A stretch of 50,199 nt of DNA from Dehalococcoidia bacterium. Lineage in GTDB: Bacteria > Chloroflexota > Dehalococcoidia > Lucifugimonadales > UBA3495. Location: positions 6,322-56,520 of the forward strand of contig JAKUNL010000006.1 in NCBI GenBank assembly GCA_022451925.1, given 5' to 3'. The position numbers were made by a program, and so were the translations under genes. A model generated the notes under the pieces. That model did no database searches and was not told the DNA's origin. It worked only from the letters and a program-made list of their open reading frames with translations. Shown in pieces: positions 26,027-35,386 of this stretch (its first letter is position 1; each line of letters starts with the position of its first letter).

Positions 26027-27508
26027 ATGTTGAATCGCGGTGAGATGCCTACACGATGGGATAAAGAAGCAGATGTGGTTGTAGTTGGGTTTGGTGGCGC
26101 GGGAGCATCAGCTGCCATCACGGCCCAAGACTCCGGTGCATCGGTGTTGATAGTAGAGAAGGCTCCCAAAGGAGAGGAAGGAGGAAATACTCGGGTTGCA
26201 GGCCAGGGTTATCTGAATGCCGAGCCTCGGCAAGATGCTATTGAGTATTTCAACGCTCTCTGTGGGCCTTTCACCGTCGCGGAAGATGTAGTTCAGGCTT
26301 GGGCCGACGAGATCGGTCAGAACAACGATTGGCTAACTAGCATCGGCGGTGACCCTCAAGAACACCAACACCCACCAGAAGGCATCGAATTTCCGCAGCT
26401 TCCAGGCAGCGGCAGTACCCATAAGTTCCATGAAGGGCCGATAGTCGGATATTCGAACACTTGGCAGTTATTTGAGCGGGTTGTGGGCGAGAGGGAGATT
26501 GAGGTCATGTACGAATCTCCAGCCCGAGAACTTATTCAACGCAACGGCAGCGGCGAGATTTTGGGAGTTAGGGTTGATCATGGAGGCGACCCGGTATACG
26601 TAAAAGCCAACCGAGCAGTGATTCTTACTTGTGGTGGATTTGAAAACAACCAGGAGATGATCAGGAATTACCTACCAGGGCTTCCGTATTGCTATACATC
26701 AGGTTCACCCTATAACGAGGGTGATGGGGTGACAATGGCCATGCAGGCTGGCGCGGACCTTTGGCACATGAACAACTATGCAGGCCCGTCCATGGCGTTG
26801 AAGGTGCCAGAGTACCGTACTACCTTCTCAATGGTTGCTCTCCATTTTTCTAAGGTGTTGGATGGCGGTATGATTGTGGTCGGTCCAGACGCTAATAGGT
26901 TTGCTGACGAGAAACGAAAGACCTCTCACGGTAAGGTTTACGAGTCCGGCCGATGGGGTCCCTTGCTCACACCCTGCCCTATGTACATGATATTCGACCA
27001 CAAAATGTTTGTTTCCGGGCCTTTGTACGATAAGGATCCCAAGGCCGGTTGGAACCCGTTGATAGACCGATATGACTGGAGCGATGATAATACGGCGGAA
27101 CTAGCAAGGGGTTGGATTAAGACGGGGAACACCATCTCAGAATTGGCCAAATTGATTGACTTGGATGCATCCACCTTGGAAAACACGGTTAGTAGATGGA
27201 ACAAAGATTCTGCTGCCGGAACAGACACAGTTTTTGGGCGGACAATGATGCTTGATCCATTGGCAGAGGCACCATTTTTCGCGTTAGAACTATCTCCGTC
27301 TATGCTGAATACTCAGGGTGGTCCTAAGCGCAACGGAAAGGCGCAGGTAATCCGACCAGATGGAAGCCCACTGCCTAGGCTCTATAGCGCAGGGGAACTT
27401 GGTTCGATTTACAGTTTTCTCTACCAGGGCACCGGCAATATAGGAGAATGCCTGGCATTTGGTCGCATCTCTGGACGCAATGCCTCAGCTGAGAAGCCCT
27501 GGGATTAG
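26027..27508 (+). CDS. FAD-dependent oxidoreductase (fumarate reductase/ketosteroid dehydrogenase type)
   Basis: A 493-residue flavoprotein of the FAD-binding-2 family. The dinucleotide-binding motif ADVVVVGFGGAGASAA is near the N-terminus, followed by VLIVEKAPKGEEGGNTRVAGQG. The mid-region has RAVILTCGGFENNQEM, and the C-terminal FAD site has YSAGELGSIYSFLYQGTGNIGECLAFGRISG. Such enzymes remove or add hydrogen next to a carbonyl or carboxyl group, as in 3-ketosteroid, tricarballylate or fumarate chemistry. No signal peptide or haem domain is seen. The frame opens with TTG at 25988, but GAGG (26017-26020) is best spaced for the ATG at 26027, which is used here; ATG at 26021 is also possible. 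The stop lies 15 bases from the convergent luciferase-like gene. Confidence 0.9.
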   Translation: MLNRGEMPTRWDKEADVVVVGFGGAGASAAITAQDSGASVLIVEKAPKGEEGGNTRVAGQGYLNAEPRQDAIEYFNALCGPFTVAEDVVQAWADEIGQNNDWLTSIGGDPQEHQHPPEGIEFPQLPGSGSTHKFHEGPIVGYSNTWQLFERVVGEREIEVMYESPARELIQRNGSGEILGVRVDHGGDPVYVKANRAVILTCGGFENNQEMIRNYLPGLPYCYTSGSPYNEGDGVTMAMQAGADLWHMNNYAGPSMALKVPEYRTTFSMVALHFSKVLDGGMIVVGPDANRFADEKRKTSHGKVYESGRWGPLLTPCPMYMIFDHKMFVSGPLYDKDPKAGWNPLIDRYDWSDDNTAELARGWIKTGNTISELAKLIDLDASTLENTVSRWNKDSAAGTDTVFGRTMMLDPLAEAPFFALELSPSMLNTQGGPKRNGKAQVIRPDGSPLPRLYSAGELGSIYSFLYQGTGNIGECLAFGRISGRNASAEKPWD

Positions 27509-27523
27509 GACACGTCGGTTTCC

Positions 27524-28546
27524 TTACCGTTTGTTCGAGACCATGTATGGGATAATCCGGTCTCCAATAAGGTCTATTGTCTTCATAATTTGGGTGTGGG
27601 ACGGACCTCCTGAGTGGGCATGACGCAGGCGAAGCAGACAGGAGTCGGCTCCAGTGCCCTCACTCCAGCGCTGGAATTCGTCCAGGCACTCTTCTGGATC
27701 ACCCATAATCAAGCGATCCTTGGCAATGCGGTCTAGTGTTAGTTCCGACTCATCTTTAATTGATTGGAATTCTCGTAAACCGTTCTTCCAGTAGTATCGA
27801 TAAGCTGATAACACCTCCGGCCCGTAGATGTCTTCTGCTTCCTTCTTGGATTTCGCTATCCAGGCGTCGCGCATGATTATCGGAGTTGGTATCTTGCCTG
27901 CGGCCTCCGCTGCCACTTTGTATTCTTTGATTAGCTGGCTGGTGTTATCCAGGGTTGTGCTGGGTGTTGTGACAATAGCGTCCCCGATATTTGCTGCTCG
28001 ACGAGCACTCACTCGGGCACTCGCTCCAATCCATATGGGCGGGTGTGGCTGCTGTATCGGGTCAGGCATCACCCGTAGGTTCTTAATCTCATGGTGTTGG
28101 CCGTTGAAGGAAAATTCCCTTCCAGACCAGCATCCTCGAATGATTTGGACCTTCTCTTCAAAAAGCTCCACCCGGTTTTCCATATCTACGCCGAACGCGT
28201 CGAAATCGGCATGTTGATAGCCCAAACCAACACCTAGAGTTACACGACCATTAGAGACGATATCCAAGGTTACTACGTCTTCAGCCAGGCGCACTGGATG
28301 GTGCAGTGGCAGCAAAATAACTGACGTGCCAACTCGTAGCTTACTGGTAGATGCTGAGACTGCTGCGCACACAATCAGCGGAGAAGGCAAGAAACCGTCT
28401 TTATCCTGGTGGTGTTCGCCAAAGAAGCATGAATCGAACCCAGCTTGCTCCGCTAACTGAGCTTCCTTAATGACCTCGTCTACGCATCTGGGGAGGTCTT
28501 CTCCTCGAGGCGGGTTGGCTATTGAGCTGTAAAGTCCGAATTTCAT
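27524..28546 (-). CDS. LLM-class flavin-dependent oxidoreductase (luciferase-like)
   Basis: A 340-residue luciferase-like TIM-barrel enzyme, clearly distinct in sequence from the one at 23.5 kb. Family blocks are KFGLYSSIANPPRG at the start, AEQAGFDSCFFGEHHQDKDGFLPSPL, VGTSVILLPLHHPVRLAEDVVTLD, SNGRVTLGVGLGYQHADFDAFG and QQPHPPIWIGASARVSARRAANIGD. The GEHH pattern and the strong GRVTLGVGLG block place it with alkanal-monooxygenase-like flavin enzymes. ATG start with AAGGTG six bases upstream. It is convergent with the FAD oxidoreductase gene and divergent from mutM. The substrate is unknown. Confidence 0.93.
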   Translation of the reverse strand: MKFGLYSSIANPPRGEDLPRCVDEVIKEAQLAEQAGFDSCFFGEHHQDKDGFLPSPLIVCAAVSASTSKLRVGTSVILLPLHHPVRLAEDVVTLDIVSNGRVTLGVGLGYQHADFDAFGVDMENRVELFEEKVQIIRGCWSGREFSFNGQHHEIKNLRVMPDPIQQPHPPIWIGASARVSARRAANIGDAIVTTPSTTLDNTSQLIKEYKVAAEAAGKIPTPIIMRDAWIAKSKKEAEDIYGPEVLSAYRYYWKNGLREFQSIKDESELTLDRIAKDRLIMGDPEECLDEFQRWSEGTGADSCLLRLRHAHSGGPSHTQIMKTIDLIGDRIIPYMVSNKR

Positions 28547-28663
28547 GCAATCACCTTGTGATCTGGTTAGGTTTAAGAAGAGAACTCGTCGTAAAGGGTA
28601 TCACCCTATAGAATATCTATGTTCAATTGAGAATTCGTGACCTGTCAGGAGGACTTGCACAAC

Positions 28664-29476
28664 ATGCCTGAACTACCTGAGGTGGAAAACACGCGCCGGA
28701 ATCTAATCCGGTTTGGGCTGCCAGGCTGTACCATTACCGGTTCCAACATCACCTGGGCTAACACGGTAAAAAAACCATCGGCTCTCGAGCTAGCTGAGGG
28801 ATTGAAAAACCGGACAATCCAGGATGTACAACGCAAGGGGAAGTACTTGATGTTTCCACTCTCTGGAGCCTCTCCGGCGGTATTTATTATCCACCTAGGT
28901 ATGACAGGTAGACTTCTTGTGCAACACAAGTGCCAAGAATCAGATCCACTCACGCGTCATTTCTTCCCACTAGATGACGGTCGGGAGATTCGATTCCAAG
29001 ACGGACGAAAGTTCGGCAAACTGTGGCTGGTTGACTCCCCGGATGAGGTTCTGCCTGAGATGAGCCCCGAGCCTTTTGAGGACGGATTCACCGTAGAAAC
29101 CCTGGCGGAATCGTTCTCAGGCAAGAAGGCTCCGGTAAAAGCGCTTCTGCTAGAGCAGTCCATCGCTTGCGGTCTTGGTAATCTTTATGCTGATGAGTCG
29201 CTTTTCCTAGCAGGGATTCACCCCGAGAAGCCTGGGTCAGAACTGTCCATATCTGAAGTGGCGCAACTGCATCTGTCAATTAAAGATGCGCTTTCTGCAG
29301 CCTACGGTGTTTACGATCGAGCCCGTGAAAAGGATTGGCCAAACCCACCGACTGCCATGATGACCTGGAGCCACCCGAGGGATATTAAGGCGTCCTGTCC
29401 CAATTGCGGCACTAAAATGACGACCATCAGAGTACGTGCTCGGGGCACCTATTTTTGCTCTAAGTGTCAGGTTTAG
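28664..29476 (+). CDS. mutM: Formamidopyrimidine-DNA glycosylase MutM (Fpg)
   Basis: A 270-residue bifunctional glycosylase/AP lyase that removes 8-oxoguanine and formamidopyrimidines. The N-terminus reads MPELPEVE: after Met removal Pro is the Schiff-base nucleophile and Glu2 the general acid, which fixes the start at ATG 28664. The conserved Lys is in QRKGKYLMF, the helix-two-turn-helix lies in LLLEQSIACGLGNLYADESLF, and the C-terminal zinc finger has CPNC and CSKC. AGGAGG (28647-28652) lies 11 bases before the ATG, a long spacing; a GTG at 28637 and a TTG at 28655 are also in frame, but starting there would bury the catalytic Pro. Confidence 0.96.
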   Translation: MPELPEVENTRRNLIRFGLPGCTITGSNITWANTVKKPSALELAEGLKNRTIQDVQRKGKYLMFPLSGASPAVFIIHLGMTGRLLVQHKCQESDPLTRHFFPLDDGREIRFQDGRKFGKLWLVDSPDEVLPEMSPEPFEDGFTVETLAESFSGKKAPVKALLLEQSIACGLGNLYADESLFLAGIHPEKPGSELSISEVAQLHLSIKDALSAAYGVYDRAREKDWPNPPTAMMTWSHPRDIKASCPNCGTKMTTIRVRARGTYFCSKCQV

Positions 29477-29746
29477 GCGTTTCTGTAACAGAAAGTTTGG
29501 GTATGAATGTACCTGGTTCTCCGCAATGAAGTCCGAGGTCGAATTAGATCTAAATATTCACCCCTTTTAGCCTATTCGATATGGCATCACTATGCTGGAT
29601 GCAGTGGGAGCTTATCTTGAGCTGCTAGAACCACCTGAAAAAGTCAAATTACCTTGCTCGACCTTTGGGGTCTGCTAGGATTCGCAGCCGAACTTTATAA
29701 TCGGTTGGTTCTGTGTAGGAGCCTTCGAAATCTTGAAACCGTGCAA

Positions 29747-31423
29747 TCAGGTGATGTTAGGAGCTTGCCACTCTCCAAACACTTCACGTAATGTTTCTGA
29801 GATTTCCCCTACTGTGGCCCAGGATCGGATAGCCTCCAAGGTAGAAGGCATCAGGTTACCGCCTTCGCTGGCCACAGCTTTTACGTTGTCCAGAGTTCGG
29901 GCTAGCTTGACTGAATCCCGTTCTTTTCTGAGAGTCTCAACTTCAGTGATAACACCTTTGGCAACACTGGGATCTGGACGGTGTAACTCGATTGGTGGAA
30001 TTTCGTCGGTTGTGAACCGGTTTAACCCAACCACCACTCTGTCGCCCTGCTCAACGTCCCGTTGAAACCGGTACGCTGATTCTGCAATCTCGTGAACAAC
30101 CCAGCCGGACTCGATGGCTGCCACCATGCCGCCTCGTTCGTCTATAAGCTTCATGTAGACGTCAACTTGCTCCTCTATCTGGTCAGTTAGGTTTTCTATG
30201 TAGTAGGAGCCGCCAAGCGGGTCAATTACGTCAGCCAGTCCGCTCTCGTAGGCAACGATCTGCTGGGTACGGAGCGCCAGCGTGGCGGCCTCTTCCGATG
30301 GGAGAGCGTGGGCCTCGTCCATGGAAGCCGTATGCATCGACTGAACCCCCGCCATGGCAGCGATGATTGTATGAAGCGTCACACGGACCACGTTGTTCTC
30401 AGGCTGTTGGGCAACTAGGGTACTACCGCCGCTTCCTGCTCCAGTCCTGAAGGTAAGGGAACGGGGATTCTTGGCATTGTAGTGTTCTTTTAATAACCTG
30501 GCCCAGATTCGGCGAGCTGCCCTGAATTTGGCCACTTCTTCTAACACGTTGTTGAACACGCTGAAGTTGAAGGCTATGCGGGGTGCGAAGTCGTCAACGT
30601 TCATTCCCCGAGAGATGGCCTCGTCGAGGTAGGCGCGAGCGTTACCAAACGCGAAGGCTAATTCCTGCACCAGGCTGGAACCGGCTTCGCGCACATGGTA
30701 GCCGCAGATGTTTATGAAGTTCCATCGGGGAAGGTGTTCGGCACAGTACTCAAAGAGATCTACGCCCATCTTCAGTGACGGCCCGGGTGGAAATATGTAA
30801 TTCCCTCTGGCTATGAACTCTTTCAGGATGTCGTTTTGTGTTGTGCCCCCGATCTGTTCCAATGGGATTCCCTGGTTCTGGGCTGTGACCACGTACATGG
30901 ACAGTACCGACTGAGCCGATGCGTTTACTGTTAGAGACGGTGTGACTTGTTCTAAGGGTAAATCCTGAAATAGCGCCTCCATCTGCCGCACAGACGGGCA
31001 AGCGATGCCGGTTTTCCCGACCTCGCTGGTGGCCTGGGGGTCGTCCGGATCCATGCCCAGCTGGGTAGGCAGGTCAAAGGCTACGTTCATACCTCCAAGA
31101 CCTTGGGTCAGTAGGTGCCGGAACCGCTGGTTGGTTTCTTCTACGGTGTCAAAGCCAGCGTATTGACGCATAGTCCAGAGACGCCCTCGGTACATGTCAG
31201 GTCGAATGCCGCGGGTGAAGGGGTAGTCACCGGGAAAACCCTGGTCGCGTAGGTAATTTTGGTCTGACCGGTCCTCTGGGGAATAGACTGAGTTTAAATC
31301 CATTCCGTAGCTGGTTTTCGGAGCAGGTTTGGGGTTTTTTTGACGGCTTAAAGCGTCTGCCAACCTCTGTTCGTAGTCCTGTTTTGCTTTGTGCAGTTCT
31401 TCCCGTCCCGTGTCGTCGACCAT
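29747..31423 (-). CDS. Methylmalonyl-CoA mutase, catalytic (large) subunit
   Basis: A 558-residue acyl-CoA mutase TIM-barrel subunit without the C-terminal B12-binding domain, as in the two-subunit form of the enzyme. It interconverts methylmalonyl-CoA and succinyl-CoA by an adenosylcobalamin radical mechanism. Substrate-pocket residues can be placed by comparison with the Propionibacterium enzyme: Tyr78 (DMYRGRLW, for Tyr89), Arg206 (NDILKEFIARG, for Arg207) and Tyr242-His243 (GYHVREAG, for Tyr243-His244). Isobutyryl- and hydroxyisobutyryl-CoA mutases differ at the first two, so methylmalonyl-CoA is the best guess. ATG at 31423 is preferred to TTG at 31459 because AGGAG sits just before it. 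The B12-binding subunit, epimerase and MeaB-type GTPase genes are not in the window. Confidence 0.93.
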   Translation of the reverse strand: MVDDTGREELHKAKQDYEQRLADALSRQKNPKPAPKTSYGMDLNSVYSPEDRSDQNYLRDQGFPGDYPFTRGIRPDMYRGRLWTMRQYAGFDTVEETNQRFRHLLTQGLGGMNVAFDLPTQLGMDPDDPQATSEVGKTGIACPSVRQMEALFQDLPLEQVTPSLTVNASAQSVLSMYVVTAQNQGIPLEQIGGTTQNDILKEFIARGNYIFPPGPSLKMGVDLFEYCAEHLPRWNFINICGYHVREAGSSLVQELAFAFGNARAYLDEAISRGMNVDDFAPRIAFNFSVFNNVLEEVAKFRAARRIWARLLKEHYNAKNPRSLTFRTGAGSGGSTLVAQQPENNVVRVTLHTIIAAMAGVQSMHTASMDEAHALPSEEAATLALRTQQIVAYESGLADVIDPLGGSYYIENLTDQIEEQVDVYMKLIDERGGMVAAIESGWVVHEIAESAYRFQRDVEQGDRVVVGLNRFTTDEIPPIELHRPDPSVAKGVITEVETLRKERDSVKLARTLDNVKAVASEGGNLMPSTLEAIRSWATVGEISETLREVFGEWQAPNIT

Positions 31424-31642
31424 AGTGTCTCCTAGTGGTGTTGGTGCTCCGAACTCCAATTATCGATGGCAGAATCTTAGCATCTGAAGGTAGATGCCTA
31501 GATGGCTCGTGCCCAAGTTAATCTAGCCAGAATGATATGTAAATAATTGAAAACGATCGTTGCTGCAGACGTTGAGATAATGATAGGAAACCATGAAACC
31601 TTTGGAATTTCAGGCTTAAAGGTTCCACGGTGCCAGAATAAT

Positions 31643-32062
31643 TTATATTGCAGTCCCATAGAAGTGATCTGGTATGACAATTACTGCCACTCGTTGGTCC
31701 TTGACCATGGCTTGGTCGTAATCGGTCCAGTTGGGATGGTCGCTGTTGGTGGCGGCTATGTAGACTTCACGCAGGGTGTCGCGAAGTTCGTTGGCGGGAG
31801 TGTTGTGTGAGGAGAGAATAGTGGCTCTACCTTCTAGTACAACATAGCCCCACCAGTCCTCCTGGGATATCATCAGTGAGCAGCGGAGGTCTCGCTGCAG
31901 GTTAATCAACTTGGCCCGGTCAGCCGTGGTAGAGAATGCCACCCCGTTTTTGTATGAACCGCAAGTAACGATACTCATCTGAGCCATACCGTTTTTTCGG
32001 AAGCAAGTCAGGACACCCCGATGATTCTTGGTGGCGAACTGTTTAATGCTTGATGGCAGCAT
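31643..32062 (-). CDS. PPOX-fold (pyridoxamine 5'-phosphate oxidase-like) protein, F420-type group
   Basis: A 139-residue split-barrel flavin- or F420-binding protein. The pattern GVLTCFRKNGMAQMSIVTCG, followed by GVAFSTTADRAKLINLQRDLRCSLMI and WGYVVLEGRATIL, is that of short Rv1155-like PPOX-class proteins, many of which use deazaflavin F420. Cofactor choice cannot be proven by eye. Members reduce enones or bind cofactor without known turnover. ATG start with GGAGAG six bases upstream. It lies 27 bases after the GNAT gene and 219 bases before the mutase start, all on the minus strand. Confidence 0.83.
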   Translation of the reverse strand: MLPSSIKQFATKNHRGVLTCFRKNGMAQMSIVTCGSYKNGVAFSTTADRAKLINLQRDLRCSLMISQEDWWGYVVLEGRATILSSHNTPANELRDTLREVYIAATNSDHPNWTDYDQAMVKDQRVAVIVIPDHFYGTAI

Positions 32063-32089
32063 GATATCTCTCCTAGCGTCTGGTTGTTG

Positions 32090-32578
32090 TTACCGGTCCG
32101 GACGGGTAGCGAATTCAATTTCATACATGTCGTAATGAGTGGGACTCATGTGAAGGCTGCTGTAGACGCGCTGGGCCACGGTATTGTCCTTGTCTACGTA
32201 GAGTCGCAGGCCGCCAACATTTTTGTGTCTATGGGCCTCCGTGGCCACGTATAGGTGCATAGACTTGTAGACACCCCGACGCCGAAACTTTGGAATCACG
32301 TACACGCTTTGGATCCACCAGAAAAACGCGTTACGCCAATCGCTCCACTCATAGGTAACCATTAATTGGCCAACGGGGAGTCCAGTACATTCCGCTATTA
32401 GATAGAAGCCCATCTCGTTCTGGGTGAGTATTGCCTCGACTCCGAGTTTGACCATCTCAATGTCCAGGTCTTTGTCCTCGGTTTCTTTGGCCATGGCGAT
32501 GTTGAAGTCGACTATGGTGTCCAAGTGCTCTAGTGAAGCCTGGCGTACTTGGATATCGTTACTGGGCAACAAAGTCAA
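32090..32578 (-). CDS. GNAT family N-acetyltransferase
   Basis: A 162-residue acetyltransferase of the GCN5-related fold. The acetyl-CoA pyrophosphate-binding loop is visible in VYVIPKFRRRGVYKSMH, preceded by the beta-strand block GQLMVTYEWSDWRNAFFWWIQSVYV and followed by LRLYVDKDNTVAQRVYSSLHM. The acceptor (protein, amino acid or small molecule) is unknown. The start is TTG at 32578 with GGAG seven bases upstream. It follows the SbcC gene by 21 bases and probably shares a transcript with it and the PPOX gene. Confidence 0.9.
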   Translation of the reverse strand: MTLLPSNDIQVRQASLEHLDTIVDFNIAMAKETEDKDLDIEMVKLGVEAILTQNEMGFYLIAECTGLPVGQLMVTYEWSDWRNAFFWWIQSVYVIPKFRRRGVYKSMHLYVATEAHRHKNVGGLRLYVDKDNTVAQRVYSSLHMSPTHYDMYEIEFATRPDR

Positions 32579-32599
32579 GACTTTCTCCTGAGAGTAGAA

Positions 32600-35185
32600 T
32601 CAGTTGATCCAGAATGTGGATCCATTGACGTCTTTTAAGACTTCGATACTCACTGGGAAGGCCTCTTTCAGGTCGTCTAAGTGAGTGATCACCAGGACTT
32701 TTTCGAAGTCGTTTCCGATTGCGCTTATCACATCCAAGATACGTTCTCGACCAATAGCGTCCTGTGTCCCAAAGCCTTCATCTATGAACAGTGTTGGCAG
32801 CGGTGCTCCTGTGCGTTGAGCTAGGACTTTCGACAAGGCTATACGCATGGCCAGGTTAACCCGGAATGCTTCACCGCCACTGAACATTTCATAACCTCTG
32901 GGCCCTAGCTCGTCGCTCACGATGATGTCTAGGGTCTCCCGTGGATCTCCGTTCCCGGAGGCCCGATCCCGTTGAGTTTCCAACTTGACGTTCATTCGAT
33001 TGTCGGTCATGCGCCCTAGCAGCAGGTTGGTCTCGTCCTCAAGTCTCGGCACCACTGTTTCTATGAGCATCGCCTGGACTCCCTGACGGCCGAAGGCGAC
33101 GGCAAGTTCTTGATATATGGACTGCTCGTCTTGAAGGGCATTGAGCCGTGCGGTTTCTGACCTTAATTCATCTGCGAGTGATTCTTGACGCTCTACCTGC
33201 CCTCTTAGGTAACCTTGACGGTCGATGGACTGTTGGACTCTGACTCCAATTTCTCGTTCGAGCTGCTCCTCTTGAGTGAACTCTGCCTCTAAGGTAGTCA
33301 ATCTTGCCAAGGCCCCCTTGGTCTTTGCCGCCTGGGTTTCCATCTCCGTCAGTTCTTCCCGGCGCCTTGCGGCCAAGGCTGAGTTTTGCTCTACCGCATC
33401 TTTAGCCCCAGGCAGTCCAGCCTCCGCCTGCTCCAATAATTGTTCTTGTTGGGCGAATGCTTCCAAATTTTGACTCTCTCGGAACATTTGTTGTCGGGTC
33501 GCTGGGTCGTAGTCTAGTTCCTTGATCTGCTCTTCTAGCCTTTTAAGTTGAGCCGAGTCTTCTGCCGCAAACGAGTTATCTGCCAAGGTTATTCGCATGG
33601 TTTTGAGCCTGGGTGTGGCTTCTTCCAGTTCGAGCCTTGCTTGTTGAGAGTCCTTTAGTTGTTGTTCTAGTTGCTGCAGTTCTACTTGCCAATTGGTCTG
33701 AGCCTGGTTCAGCGCAAGTTCCTGTTGAGGCAGCCGATTCTCCAGTTCTGAAGCCTCTCCTTGGAGAATCTTCACTCTAGCTGATATGGTTCGGTATTCC
33801 TCCCGTTTGGATTCAATATCAGTTTCAAAGGTCTCAACCAAGCGTACGCAGCCGTCCTCTCTCAGCGGGGTGCGGCACAACGGGCAAATGGGGTCTTGAC
33901 CGTTGGCACCTTCCAGGAGCTCCTTCTTAGCAGCCAGGTCTTTACCTTCTGATACCGACCGTTCTAGAGCGCTTTGCAGCTGCCCAATTTGAATGGAAAT
34001 ACCTTGAAGGTTTTCGCGTTCTCGAGCTAAGACTGTTGCCCGTTCATCAAACTCTGGTCCCTGTTCCTGCAGTAGAATCTGATTGGTTTGAATTTGTTCC
34101 AGTTCCTGGATTTTGGGATTAAGGCGGGATTCGATATCGGTACTTATCTGCTGAATCTGGCCCTCCAACTGCGTTCGTTTTAGGTCGATCCTTGCGGCAG
34201 TAGAGACCCGTAGACGCTCCAATTCATCGAAGGTTTGACCTGCTTCTTCCAGTCGGGCAAAGGCGTTTCTGGCAGCGGTCAATTGGGCCGAACCTTCTCG
34301 GATAGTTGAAGCCTGGCTTATTAATTTCTCGAATGCTACCACCTGCTGTTGGGACACTTTATGGGCCGATTCGAATTGTTCCGCTTCTTTGGCCAACATC
34401 ACCATACGTCCGGATGACTCTTCTAGACCAGCTTGCTGCCTTCGTAGTTCGGTCACCTGATCTCGAAGAGCGGAGGTCTTGACCTTCTGTTCCTCCAGGT
34501 CTTTATTGGCATTAAAGAGAGTGGTTTCGACCGTTTTAAGTTCTGCTGTTGGAGCCACCAACTGATCTAGTTCCCGGCGAAGGCGATCCACATTGCCTTC
34601 TGAGATTTTCACGGTGTTCTCAGCCCAACTGTTACCCTCTCGGGCACGGATTTGTAGCTTGTCGTAGGTCTCAAGGCCAAGAATCTTACTGAGCACGGCC
34701 TTGCGTTCTGTGGGGGTCTTGTTGGTGAATTCGTCAGCTCTTCCTTGCACCAAGAAGGCCGAGTTGATAAACGTATCGTAGTCCATACCGACGGTTTGGT
34801 CGATTCGGGCTTGGGTTTCGCGGATCATGTCGCCGGTTATCGGACGGGCCGCGTCTCCGTCAAGAATCATCAATTGTAGGTCGGATGCTCCACCTCGGCG
34901 ACGTCTGCCGCCCCGACCGTGGCTGCGTATCACTCGGTAATTCTCGTCTCGTGACGAAAAATCCAACTCGACACGGCATTCATCGGCCCCATAGGAAATC
35001 ATCTCGTCTTGGACTTTGCCTCTAGCCTTGCCCCAAAGTGCCCAGGTGATGCTGTCTAAGAGTGCGCTTTTCCCATGCCCATTGGAACCACAGATGCAGG
35101 CAACGTGGACACCGTTGAAATTCAACGGCGGGACGTTTTCCCGATAACATAAGAAATTACTAAGAGTAAGTTTGAGAGGTATCAT
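32600..35185 (-). CDS. sbcC: SbcC/Rad50-type SMC-family ATPase
   Basis: An 861-residue DNA repair ATPase. Walker A is at 33-40 (GSNGHGKS), long coiled-coil stretches rich in Gln, Glu and Leu fill about 180-700, and a zinc-hook CPLC (Cys434, Cys437) lies at the middle. The ABC signature MFSGGEAFRVNLAMRIALSK and Walker B PTLFIDEGFGTQD are at the C-terminal end. SbcC with the nuclease SbcD (Rad50-Mre11) opens hairpin DNA and trims blocked ends. sbcD is usually next to sbcC, but the neighbours here are a GNAT gene downstream and a divergent ABC exporter upstream. The protein is a little shorter than E. coli SbcC and closer to archaeal Rad50 in length. No good Shine-Dalgarno precedes the ATG. Confidence 0.94.
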   Translation of the reverse strand: MIPLKLTLSNFLCYRENVPPLNFNGVHVACICGSNGHGKSALLDSITWALWGKARGKVQDEMISYGADECRVELDFSSRDENYRVIRSHGRGGRRRRGGASDLQLMILDGDAARPITGDMIRETQARIDQTVGMDYDTFINSAFLVQGRADEFTNKTPTERKAVLSKILGLETYDKLQIRAREGNSWAENTVKISEGNVDRLRRELDQLVAPTAELKTVETTLFNANKDLEEQKVKTSALRDQVTELRRQQAGLEESSGRMVMLAKEAEQFESAHKVSQQQVVAFEKLISQASTIREGSAQLTAARNAFARLEEAGQTFDELERLRVSTAARIDLKRTQLEGQIQQISTDIESRLNPKIQELEQIQTNQILLQEQGPEFDERATVLARERENLQGISIQIGQLQSALERSVSEGKDLAAKKELLEGANGQDPICPLCRTPLREDGCVRLVETFETDIESKREEYRTISARVKILQGEASELENRLPQQELALNQAQTNWQVELQQLEQQLKDSQQARLELEEATPRLKTMRITLADNSFAAEDSAQLKRLEEQIKELDYDPATRQQMFRESQNLEAFAQQEQLLEQAEAGLPGAKDAVEQNSALAARRREELTEMETQAAKTKGALARLTTLEAEFTQEEQLEREIGVRVQQSIDRQGYLRGQVERQESLADELRSETARLNALQDEQSIYQELAVAFGRQGVQAMLIETVVPRLEDETNLLLGRMTDNRMNVKLETQRDRASGNGDPRETLDIIVSDELGPRGYEMFSGGEAFRVNLAMRIALSKVLAQRTGAPLPTLFIDEGFGTQDAIGRERILDVISAIGNDFEKVLVITHLDDLKEAFPVSIEVLKDVNGSTFWIN

Positions 35186-35386
35186 AGGGAAGGCCTAATT
35201 CCGGGTCCGGGAACGGTTTTGATCGGAAAGACGCCAATATATATGACAGGAAATTGGGAGCGGAACCACCCACCTGGCACCGTCACTGCACCAAAAATTC
35301 TGCTCGCATGCTCTGGCTTGAGCACACTTAATTTTAGCACAACGCCTGGATTGAATCCGATATTGGAAAACTACCAAATCCTCTAA

